From JANNSW01 sp031431235 (GTDB taxonomy: Bacteria > Pseudomonadota > Alphaproteobacteria > Rhizobiales > Hyphomicrobiaceae), in NCBI GenBank assembly GCA_031431235.1, contig JANPDA010000223.1, forward strand, positions 1 to 26,817: 26,817 nt of DNA, in the 5' to 3' direction. The translations under genes and the position numbers were made by a program. A model generated the notes under the pieces. The model searched no databases. It had not been told where the DNA came from and was given only the letters and a program-made list of their open reading frames with translations. This document shows positions 8,220 to 15,134 of the stretch, in pieces (the stretch's first letter is position 1; every line of letters starts with the position of its first letter).

Positions 8220-9719
8220 ATGGCCAAAGAGCTCACCCATTTCATCGGCGGCAAGGCGGTCAAGGGCAAGTCCGGCCGCTTCGGCGACGTCTACTGGCCG
8301 ATGACGGGCGAGGTGATGGCGCGGGTTCCGCTCGCCACCAAGGCCGAGGTCCGGGCAGCCGTCGAGAACGCCCTGGCCGCCCAACCCGCCTGGGCGGCCG
8401 AGAACCCGCAGAAGCGCGGACGCGTCATGATGAGGTTCGTCGGGCTGTTGAACCGCGACATGGACAAGCTCGCCGACGTGCTTGCCCGCGAGCATGGCAA
8501 GACCATTGCCGATGCCAGAGGCGACATCCAGCGCGGCCTCGAGGTCGCCGAGTTCGCGATCGGCATCCCCCACCTGATGAAGGGCGAGTTCACCGACGGC
8601 GCCGGCCCCGGTATCGACGTCTACTCCATGCGCCAGCCTCTGGGTGTGGTCGCCGGCATCACGCCGTTCAACTTTCCGGCCATGATCCCGATGTGGAAGT
8701 TCGCGCCCGCGATCGCCTGCGGCAACGCCTTCATCCTGAAACCCTCCGAGCGCGATCCGAGCGTACCCTTCATGCTGGCCGAGCTGATGCTGGAGGCGGG
8801 GCTTCCCGCCGGCATCCTCAACGTCGTCAACGGTGACAAGGAGGCGGTCGACGCCATCCTCGACGATGCCGACATCCAAGCCGTCGGCTTCGTCGGCTCG
8901 ACGCCGATCGCGCAATACGTCTATTCGCGCGCGACCGCGAACGGCAAGCGGGCGGCCTGCTTCGGCGGCGCCAAGAACCACATGATCATCATGCCCGACG
9001 CCGACATGAACCAGGCGGTCGATGCGCTGATCGGGGCGGGCTACGGATCAGCCGGCGAGCGTTGCATGGCGATCTCGGTGGCGGTGCCGGTCGGGAAGAA
9101 GGCGGCGGATGCCCTCATCGCGAAGCTGATCCCGCGCGTGGAGAGCCTGAAGGTCGGCCCCTCGACGGACCCGGGCGCCGATTTCGGCCCGCTGGTGACG
9201 AAGGAGGCCGTTGCGCGCGTGAAGGGCTATGTCGACACCGGCGTGAAAGAGGGCGCCAAGCTCCTGGTCGATGGCCGCGGCTTCAAGATGCAGGGCTACG
9301 AGAACGGCTTCTACATGGGCGGTTGCCTCTTCGACCACGTGAAGCCGGAGATGCGGATCTACAAGGAGGAGATCTTCGGGCCTGTGCTCTCGGTCGTGCG
9401 CGCCAAGGATTATGACGAGGGATTGTCGCTGGTGAATGCACACGAGTACGGCAACGGCGTCGCCATCTTCACTCGCGACGGCGACACGGCGCGGGATTTC
9501 GCGTCCAAGTGCAACATCGGCATGGTCGGCGTCAACGTGCCGATCCCGGTGCCGCTCGCCTATCACACCTTCGGCGGCTGGAAGCGGAGTGGGTTCGGAG
9601 ACTTGAACCAGCACGGGCCGGATTCCGTGCGTTTCTACACGCGCACGAAGACGGTCACCTCGCGCTGGCCGTCAGGCACCAAGGAGGGCGCCGAGTTCGT
9701 CATTCCGACGATGCGGTGA
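8220..9719 (+). CDS. mmsA: CoA-acylating methylmalonate-semialdehyde dehydrogenase
   Basis: 499-residue aldehyde dehydrogenase of the MmsA/IolA type, which converts (methyl)malonate semialdehyde to propionyl- or acetyl-CoA with NAD+ and CoA, releasing CO2, in valine and inositol catabolism. Family hallmarks are GITPFNFPAMIPMWKFAPA (residues 146-164, including the oxyanion Asn151), FILKPSERDPS, FVGSTPIAQYVY, the FGGAKNH segment in place of the usual ELGGK, and catalytic Cys282 in GSAGERCMAIS. The C-terminus FVIPTMR is the usual family ending. GCGAGGA sits just before ATG 8220. No mmsB or other valine-pathway gene is present. A degraded copy of the 3' end appears about 740 bases downstream. Confidence 0.95.
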   Translation: MAKELTHFIGGKAVKGKSGRFGDVYWPMTGEVMARVPLATKAEVRAAVENALAAQPAWAAENPQKRGRVMMRFVGLLNRDMDKLADVLAREHGKTIADARGDIQRGLEVAEFAIGIPHLMKGEFTDGAGPGIDVYSMRQPLGVVAGITPFNFPAMIPMWKFAPAIACGNAFILKPSERDPSVPFMLAELMLEAGLPAGILNVVNGDKEAVDAILDDADIQAVGFVGSTPIAQYVYSRATANGKRAACFGGAKNHMIIMPDADMNQAVDALIGAGYGSAGERCMAISVAVPVGKKAADALIAKLIPRVESLKVGPSTDPGADFGPLVTKEAVARVKGYVDTGVKEGAKLLVDGRGFKMQGYENGFYMGGCLFDHVKPEMRIYKEEIFGPVLSVVRAKDYDEGLSLVNAHEYGNGVAIFTRDGDTARDFASKCNIGMVGVNVPIPVPLAYHTFGGWKRSGFGDLNQHGPDSVRFYTRTKTVTSRWPSGTKEGAEFVIPTMR

Positions 9720-9739
9720 GGACGGGTGCGGGGCAGAGC

Positions 9740-10003
9740 ATGTGGCCGGGGGGCGAGGAAGAGGAGTTCGAACGGCCTTCGCTCTCGCGATGGCTCGCCG
9801 ACCGGTTCCGCCGACCGCACAAGAGCAAGTACTGGTCGGATGTCTGCAAGGACATTGGCAAGTACGTGCTGGTGGGCGCAGTCGTGGCACCGTTCTTCGG
9901 GATCGGCGGCGCGTCGAACTCCTGGGTTCTGAGCCTGCTCGCCCTGGCCATCGGAGTTGGAGTACTCTATGCTGGAAGCAGGCTCGATCCGGGCGAAAAG
10001 TAG
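9740..10003 (+). CDS. small membrane protein, unknown function
   Basis: 87-residue ORF starting 20 bases after mmsA, with GGGGCAGAG ahead of ATG 9740. It has an acidic start (GGEEEEFE), a basic amphipathic stretch (RWLADRFRRPHKSK), then two hydrophobic helices at about residues 41-59 and 63-80 and a short charged tail. The inside-positive pattern suggests both ends are cytoplasmic. I do not recognise the family with confidence. It is followed by a second very small membrane ORF, and the pair may be co-translated with mmsA. Confidence 0.6.
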   Translation: MWPGGEEEEFERPSLSRWLADRFRRPHKSKYWSDVCKDIGKYVLVGAVVAPFFGIGGASNSWVLSLLALAIGVGVLYAGSRLDPGEK

Positions 10004-10044
10004 ATGTGTCTGAGGCGCGTGCAAAAGGAAAGAGGCGCTATCCC

Positions 10045-10203
10045 ATGGACAACACGTACGACGTGCTGATGGCCACCGTGCAAAGTGCGACTGTGCTCCT
10101 GCTCTTTCTCGCCTTTGTCTTCTTTGTGACCCAGATTGGCGGACGGGACGAGGACAAGGCAAAACGAGGGCAGCAGGCGACGAAGCTGCGCCCCGGCGAG
10201 TGA
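10045..10203 (+). CDS. very small single-helix membrane protein
   Basis: 52-residue ORF with a strong ribosome site (AAAGGAAAGAGG) ahead of ATG 10045. A single hydrophobic helix (about residues 9-29, rich in Leu, Phe and Val) is followed by a charged hydrophilic tail (GGRDEDKAKRG). It lies 41 bases after the preceding 87-residue membrane ORF. No known family is recognised. Support rests on the ribosome site, the position and the clean transmembrane pattern. Confidence 0.5.
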   Translation: MDNTYDVLMATVQSATVLLLFLAFVFFVTQIGGRDEDKAKRGQQATKLRPGE

Positions 10204-10564
10204 GTGCAGTGACTACTCATGACAGGTGAGAGGGAGACGCAAGGGCTTTTGTGACGGGCGCCCAAACATCGGCCAAGTCTCCCCGTCGGCACCTCGACCT
10301 CGCCAGCCGCTCCGCGCTCGTCATGAGCGGCATTGGGTCGGCCTACGTCGATCTCTTCCGCGCCCACAGCGACAGTGCCGCCTGTCGTTTCGGACGCTTC
10401 CCGCTGCTGGTCGAGCGGGACGAAGAAGGGGGCAAAGAACGTCATTCCGGCGATGCGGTGAGGCGTGGCGAAAAGGAGCGGCCGCGGTTCCCTCGCGGTC
10501 GCCGCTTGCCGTGAGATCCCGTCGTGATGTTGACCGCATCATGTGCGAGGCATGGAAAAACGCG
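10204..10564. other. 361-bp spacer without a supported gene
   Basis: Both strands have open frames here, but none has a convincing ribosome site or family signature. The only recognisable content is a short stretch at 10408-10461 that resembles the last codons and stop of mmsA, listed separately. I see no terminator with a T-tract and no clear promoter. Confidence 0.5.
10408..10461 (+). pseudogene. possible decayed copy of the mmsA 3' end
   Basis: Read in one frame, the stretch gives WSSGTKKGAKNVIPAMR and a TGA stop, against RWPSGTKEGAEFVIPTMR plus TGA at the end of mmsA. At DNA level 10440-10463 matches 9698-9721 at 23 of 24 positions, and the 47 bases 10417-10463 match 9675-9721 at 38 of 47. 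Similarity fades upstream, apparently with a 3-base insertion, and stops 2 bases after the TGA. It could be a remnant of a duplicated or lost aldehyde dehydrogenase gene, or a short repeat that captured this sequence. Confidence 0.4.
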
Positions 10565-10885
10565 ATGGTCTACTCCAAGCTCATCACCATCCGTCCTGGA
10601 GTGCGCAGCGGCAAGCCGTGCATTCGTGGGACCCGCATGACCGTGTCGGATGTCCTCGAATACCTCGCCGGCGGCATGACCGAGGACGAGGTGCTGCAGG
10701 ACTTTCCCGAGCTCACGCGTGACGACATTCGCGCCGGTCTCGCGTTCGCAGCCGAACGCGAGCGGCAGCTCCACTGGTCATTTCGCGCTTCTTGGCGCAG
10801 GTTGCGGCTGAATGGATCTGGAACCGGAAGAGCTCGAGCCGAAACATGTACGGCCTCGTCTACGTCATTGTGCCTGCCACGCTGA
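10565..10885 (+). CDS. DUF433 antitoxin-like protein with atypical tail
   Basis: The first 70 or so residues are a textbook DUF433 domain: IRPGVRSGKPCIRGTRMTVSDV, then YLAGGMTEDEVLQDFPELTRDDI and AGLAFAAERERQL. The domain forms a winged-helix-like fold and usually belongs to the antitoxin of a pair with a DUF5615 PIN-like toxin. Here the frame does not stop where the domain normally ends but runs about 30 further residues, rich in Arg and Ser, overlapping the next gene by 40 bases. No DUF5615 gene follows. The start at 10565 matches the family N-terminus, but its ribosome site is weak. It may be a solitary survivor of a toxin-antitoxin pair. Confidence 0.65.
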   Translation: MVYSKLITIRPGVRSGKPCIRGTRMTVSDVLEYLAGGMTEDEVLQDFPELTRDDIRAGLAFAAERERQLHWSFRASWRRLRLNGSGTGRARAETCTASSTSLCLPR

Positions 10886-11676
10886 CCTCGCTGCAGGCCG
10901 AGCTCGACCGCACGCTCGCACCCTTCAAGCGCGGCACCGACGGTGATTTCCCGCGCGAAAAGCTCGCGTTTTTCGATGAGGAGGACGACCTCGTCGCGTT
11001 GCACAAGTCTCGCGTGCGGATGAGCGACAGCGGCTCCCTGCAGCATCTCGATGGCGACTACACCGGTGGCTTCGACCTCGACCTCGGCAAGCTGTGGGAC
11101 CATATCGAAGCCTGCGGACTGGAGGGTTGGGAAGGCACGCTTCACGAGCTGGAGCCGGATTTCGATCGATTCATCGCAGGCTTCACAAGATGGGGCCCGC
11201 GCGATTCCCAGACGAGTCGCCATGGGCGATGGCTCAATCCGATCGGCTTCTGGGATTGGTGGGAGCTCGGCGGCCGCTTCAACGGGGTCATTACCGGCGC
11301 ACGGCGACCTGCAGGCGCACACCAGATGATCTCGTCGGGCGACAATGCCGGCCGCGACATCCTGGGCAACATCGGCCGGGCGCTCGGTGGCAGCCCGACG
11401 GCGATGGAAGCGGAGATCGAAGCGAACGTGGAGCTCGTCGAGAGCCTCCATCTGGGCGATGACCAATTGAGGTTGATCGGCATGGCAATCGTGCTGCCGG
11501 TCGGCAGTTGCCCCGACAGCGATCGCTGGTTCGACACGGTGAAGTGGCACCAGATATCGGACGGCACCCGCCGCTTTCTCGGCGCACCGGACGAAGCCGG
11601 TTTTGCCGAGCTCGCAACGCTCGCCTGCGCTCGCTTCTCCGGACATGCGGCAGCCGGCGTCGCCTATCATTTTTGA
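10846..11676 (+). CDS. hypothetical protein with N-P-x-G-F-W-D-W-W motif
   Basis: 276-residue soluble protein, acidic, without signal peptide or transmembrane helix. I cannot assign a function. The most striking part is the aromatic motif NPIGFWDWWELGGRFNG around residues 128-144. It recalls the N-x-x-W-D-W-[YW]-x-[IL]-G-G-R-[WF] signature of a widespread group of uncharacterised bacterial and phage proteins (recalled, not searched). The N-terminus (MYGLVYVIVPATLTSLQAEL) and a FDEEDDLVALHK segment suggest an alpha/beta fold. ATG 10846 has GGAAGAG about 15 bases upstream, which is weak. A terminator-like hairpin lies 19 bases after the stop. Confidence 0.6.
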   Translation: MYGLVYVIVPATLTSLQAELDRTLAPFKRGTDGDFPREKLAFFDEEDDLVALHKSRVRMSDSGSLQHLDGDYTGGFDLDLGKLWDHIEACGLEGWEGTLHELEPDFDRFIAGFTRWGPRDSQTSRHGRWLNPIGFWDWWELGGRFNGVITGARRPAGAHQMISSGDNAGRDILGNIGRALGGSPTAMEAEIEANVELVESLHLGDDQLRLIGMAIVLPVGSCPDSDRWFDTVKWHQISDGTRRFLGAPDEAGFAELATLACARFSGHAAAGVAYHF

Positions 11677-11694
11677 GCGCGTTGCCGATCGACT

Positions 11695-11727
11695 CGAGCA
11701 GGAGTGATACCTACTCCGCTCGATTTT
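11695..11727 (+). terminator. intrinsic terminator after the 276-aa gene
   Basis: CGAGCAGGAGT at 11695-11705 pairs with ACTCCGCTCG at 11713-11722, a 10-bp stem with one bulged A and a 7-base loop. It is followed directly by ATTTT. It lies 19 bases after the stop at 11676, between convergent genes. Confidence 0.65.
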
Positions 11728-11805
11728 CTCCCGCTTTCCCGGTCGAGGGCGGGCGAGGGCCGTTTGCGAATGGGCTCCCACCTCTCTCCCGCCCGAGTGC
11801 CGCGC

Positions 11806-13752
11806 TCAGCTCCCGATCTCGCCGCCATCCGCCTTGGTGATGGCAACGACCGAGGGGCGCGGGAGCCCCTTCTCGGCGAAGTCGGGCCAAGTCGTCGTCA
11901 GCTTCTCGACGCTCTGCGAGTTCTCGCCGGGGTGCTGCACCGAGACGAACAGCGTCTTGCCGTCGGGCGTGAAGCAGGGACCGGTCGCCTCCGCACCCGT
12001 CGGGCAGGCGAACAACGCCTTCGGCAGGCCGCGGCCGGGCCCCTCCAGATCCATGCCGAAGATGCCGTCGGCGATGTCGAAAGCATTCTGACCGTCGGTT
12101 GCGACCCACAGGCGACCCTTGGCGTCGATGGCGATATTGTCGGGTGTCGCGAACCAGCCGTCAGCCGTCGTCTCCGCATGAAACTTGGCGCCGATCTCGG
12201 GCTTGGCCGGATCGCCGCACAGCACGAGGATGTCCCACTTGAAGACATCGGCTGCGTGATCGGCATCCTTGCCGCCCTCGGCATCGGCGCCCGGCGGGAT
12301 CAGCTCGACGATGTGGCCCCAGTGGTTCTCCGCGCGCGGGTTGGCGGCATCGACCTCGTCGGCCTTCCTCTTCTTGTTCTTGGTCATCACGGCATAGACG
12401 CGCCCCGTTGTCGGGGAAACTTCCATGTCCTCGGGCCGGTCCATCGGCGTCGCACCGAGCTTGTCGGCGGCGGAGCGGGCATGGATCAGCACGCTCGCCT
12501 GGTCGGGAAAACCGTTCTCAGCCGTCAAAGGTCCCCGGCCCTGCACGAGCGGCATCCAGGTGAGGGTTCCGTCAACATCGAGCTTGGCCACAGACAGCGT
12601 GCCCTCGTCGAGCAGGCTCATGTTGGCAGCGCGATTTGTGGAGTTGTAGGCGCCCTTCGAGACGAAGCGGTACACGTACTCGAAATAGTCGTCATCACCC
12701 AGATAGACAACCACGCGGCCATCCTTGTTGACGACCGGCGCCGCACCCTCGTGGCCGAAGCGGCCGAGCGCGGTCCGCTTCACCGGCAATGCGTTGGGGT
12801 CATAGGGATCCAACTCGACCACCCACATGAAGCGGTTGATCTCATTGGGCTCCTTCTCGACGTTGAACCGGTCGTAGAAGCGGGCGAGGCCAAAATAGTC
12901 CTCGCTCTCCATGCCGATGCGTGTGAGCGCGTCCTTCGCGGAGGTCTTTCCCGCGTCGCCGCCGAAAAACGACGTCGACCACTCCTCGCAGGACAACATC
13001 GTGCCCCAGGGTGTGACGCCGCCAGCGCAGTTGGTCGACGTGCCGATCACCTTCGTGCCGGTCGGATCGGCAGACGTCTTCAAGAGGTCGTGGCCAGCGG
13101 CAGGGCCGGAGATCGTCATCTCGCTGACACCCGTTAGGCGGCGGCTGATACCAGAACCCTCGACCGCCCTCCACGTGCCGTCCTTGCGCTCGATCTCCAC
13201 GACAGACAGGCCCATCGAGGCAAGACCGATATCGGCCTGATCCTTGGTCACGGCCTTGCCGGCATCGTCCTCGGCGGCAACGAGACCGGGGAACATGATG
13301 TGCAGATTGGGATACTCGTGGTTGACCGTCAGCAGCCCGCGCTCCGAGGAGCCCGAGCCCATCGGCATCGGGAAGAACCCCAGATGATCGTTGTTGTAGC
13401 CGAACTGCCCGGCCTGCCCGTCTGCGGTCTGGACGGCCGGATCGAAGGCCAGAGCGTCGGCCGCGACCTTGTCGCCCCAGCGCAGCAGCACCTCCGCTCT
13501 GTAGCCGTCGGCCACGTGGTGCGTCTGATCGTAGATGCGCTTCAGCTCGGTGAAGGCGAGGCTCGATTTGGTGCCCTCTGCAAAGGCCTTGCCTGCGAGC
13601 ACGGGTCCAACGAGCCCAGCTGCGGCCGACAAGGCGGCGACAGCAGCGCTCCCCTTCAGGACATCGCGGCGCGAGAGCCGCTCGCCCAGCACGTCGCCGA
13701 AGAAGCGAGCACTCGAGCGCGAGCGGATCTTGTCGGACCGGTCGGATTTCAT
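11806..13752 (-). CDS. PhoX-family alkaline phosphatase (DUF839)
   Basis: 648-residue exported protein of the PhoX/DUF839 type, a calcium- and iron-dependent phosphomonoesterase family acting in the periplasm. The N-terminus has a Tat signal (SRRDVLKG near residue 28, followed by a hydrophobic Ala/Gly/Val stretch and AFA at the cleavage region). Family segments include FGYNNDHLGFFP, GLLTVNHEYPN, GGVTPWGTMLSCEEW and the later RPEDMEVSPTTGRVY and FVSVQHPGEN. Length is normal. AGGAGAG lies about 6 bases before the ATG. A possible partial Pho box lies about 65 bases upstream. Family members differ in substrate range, so phosphatase activity is inferred. Confidence 0.88.
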   Translation of the reverse strand: MKSDRSDKIRSRSSARFFGDVLGERLSRRDVLKGSAAVAALSAAAGLVGPVLAGKAFAEGTKSSLAFTELKRIYDQTHHVADGYRAEVLLRWGDKVAADALAFDPAVQTADGQAGQFGYNNDHLGFFPMPMGSGSSERGLLTVNHEYPNLHIMFPGLVAAEDDAGKAVTKDQADIGLASMGLSVVEIERKDGTWRAVEGSGISRRLTGVSEMTISGPAAGHDLLKTSADPTGTKVIGTSTNCAGGVTPWGTMLSCEEWSTSFFGGDAGKTSAKDALTRIGMESEDYFGLARFYDRFNVEKEPNEINRFMWVVELDPYDPNALPVKRTALGRFGHEGAAPVVNKDGRVVVYLGDDDYFEYVYRFVSKGAYNSTNRAANMSLLDEGTLSVAKLDVDGTLTWMPLVQGRGPLTAENGFPDQASVLIHARSAADKLGATPMDRPEDMEVSPTTGRVYAVMTKNKKRKADEVDAANPRAENHWGHIVELIPPGADAEGGKDADHAADVFKWDILVLCGDPAKPEIGAKFHAETTADGWFATPDNIAIDAKGRLWVATDGQNAFDIADGIFGMDLEGPGRGLPKALFACPTGAEATGPCFTPDGKTLFVSVQHPGENSQSVEKLTTTWPDFAEKGLPRPSVVAITKADGGEIGS

Positions 13753-13815
13753 TGGGCTCTCCTGTCGGGATCACCGCAAGGGTGAGGATCACAGGTACAG
13801 CTTTAGCGCCCGCAT

Positions 13816-13833
13816 ATGATGCTACTTTGACAA
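13816..13833 (-). promoter_or_regulatory. possible degenerate Pho box upstream of phoX
   Basis: On the minus strand TTGTCAA, 4 bases, then GCATCAT lies about 65 bases before the phosphatase start. The first half matches the CTGTCAT consensus at 5 of 7 positions and the second at 4 of 7, with the expected 11-base repeat period. This is weak and would fit phosphate-starvation control by PhoB. Confidence 0.25.
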
Positions 13834-13837
13834 GCCG

Positions 13838-13867
13838 AAAACGCCACCGTGACAGTCGTCGATGGCG
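13838..13867 (-). terminator. intrinsic terminator after the Rieske oxygenase gene
   Basis: On the minus strand CGCCATCG pairs with CGGTGGCG (8 bp, one G-T pair) around a 10-base loop and is followed by TTTT. It lies 28 bases past the oxygenase stop codon and just upstream of the phosphatase promoter region. Confidence 0.5.
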
Positions 13868-13895
13868 CGGCCGCCAGTTGGCCGGATCTTGCGGC

Positions 13896-15065
13896 TCACA
13901 CGCCCGCCATGGCTTGCCTGACCCAATCGTGGAAACCCTTCAAGGCATACTCCTCCGGCATCAGCACACCCTGCTCGTGGCGGATCGAGCGCAGGCCCAT
14001 CTGGTTCAACTCGCAGGCGTCGGCGTCCTGCTGCATGACGAGAGTGGCGAAGTCGGTGATGTTCTTCAGGTCGAAGCCGGGCGCTGCCAACATCTCGGGC
14101 GTGAAAAGCCATTCGGCGCGCAGCTCCGTCAGCTCCGGGCCGAGCGGTCGCAGACGGACCAGACGCATATAGTCCACATGGCCGACGAGGAAGCAGGACG
14201 GCAAGCTCGTCACATAGGTCATGCCCGCGCGGCGCTCGTTCTCGGATAGCACGTCGAACTCCGGCCCATGCGCCTTGCCATCCCTCGACCAAGTGGTGGC
14301 GCCTGGCCTCAGGCCGCGTTTGTGCCGGGGGTCGCTGCTGGCGACGTGATCCTGCCAACTCGGATCATCCTTGTCGGTCATGATGCTACGGCCATAGATC
14401 GGAACGAGCTCGCAGAGCTCGGGATGCACGTTGGGGCAGTGCAGGCACTCGTTGAAGTTCTCCCAGAACACCTTCCAGTTGCACTTCATCGTCGCCGTGA
14501 AGGTATGCCCGACGATCAGGCTCTCGATCGGCCAGGCGTCGACCCGCTCGGAGTCCCGGTCGAAGGACTGCTCGAAAGGCGCTGCGTCCTTGCCCATGAG
14601 ATTGACGAAGATGAAGCCGCGCCAATCGCGCACGGCGACGTCGTAGAGGGGATAGTCCTTCGGATCGAAGCCCTCGGGCATCAACATCGACGGCGCGCGG
14701 CGCAGATTGCCTCTGAGGTCATAGGACCAGCGGTGATATGGGCAGACGAGGAGCTTGGAGGAAAGCTTTCCTTTCGCCTCGCGGCACAGCGTCGAGCCCC
14801 GGTGCCGGCAGGTGTTGTGGAACGCCCGCAAGGATCCATCCTCGTCGCGCAGGATCAGCACATTCTGATCGCCGACCTCGAAGGTCATGAAGGAGAACGG
14901 CTCGGCGATCTCGCTCGCGCGCCCGACATAGAGCCAGTTGCGATACCAGATCGTCTTCAATTCGCGCTGGTAGTGATCGGGATCGAAGTAAGCCGAGCTG
15001 GGCAGAGTGGCAACGGACTGGAGCAGGCCATTGTAGCCCGGATGGGGTATCGGATGGGCGGTCAT
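13896..15065 (-). CDS. Rieske-type aromatic ring-hydroxylating oxygenase, alpha subunit
   Basis: 389-residue oxygenase large subunit. The Rieske [2Fe-2S] ligands are Cys86 and His88 in CRHRG and Cys108 and His111 in CPYHRW. The mononuclear iron site is in NFNECLHCPNVHPEL (His209, His214), with a later Asp in the QQDADACELNQ segment as the likely third ligand. Sequence style (YVGRASEI, NWKVFWENFNECLHC) fits the group that includes glycine betaine monooxygenase GbcA and related demethylases, so a non-aromatic substrate is quite possible. ATG 15065 was chosen for AAAGGGAG 10 bases upstream; a longer frame to 15110 lacks this. No ferredoxin or reductase gene is adjacent, so its electron donor must lie elsewhere. 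Confidence 0.9.
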   Translation of the reverse strand: MTAHPIPHPGYNGLLQSVATLPSSAYFDPDHYQRELKTIWYRNWLYVGRASEIAEPFSFMTFEVGDQNVLILRDEDGSLRAFHNTCRHRGSTLCREAKGKLSSKLLVCPYHRWSYDLRGNLRRAPSMLMPEGFDPKDYPLYDVAVRDWRGFIFVNLMGKDAAPFEQSFDRDSERVDAWPIESLIVGHTFTATMKCNWKVFWENFNECLHCPNVHPELCELVPIYGRSIMTDKDDPSWQDHVASSDPRHKRGLRPGATTWSRDGKAHGPEFDVLSENERRAGMTYVTSLPSCFLVGHVDYMRLVRLRPLGPELTELRAEWLFTPEMLAAPGFDLKNITDFATLVMQQDADACELNQMGLRSIRHEQGVLMPEEYALKGFHDWVRQAMAGV

Positions 15066-15134
15066 GTGCTCGGCTCCCTTTGCCAGCTCGTTCGCGTTCG
15101 GGCAGTTCATACACGCGCCGCACGAACCTGCAAA

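Noticed and set aside
10038..10445. 135-codon minus-strand frame in and beside the 10204-10564 spacer
   Set aside because: Part of it is antisense to the 52-residue ORF, it has no ribosome site and no family signature. The section near its start is explained by the mmsA-like relic read backwards.
10812..10850. Short frame beginning MDLEPEELEPK, resembling the start of DUF1192 proteins
   Set aside because: It lacks the rest of that family and overlaps two better-supported frames, so the resemblance is probably chance.
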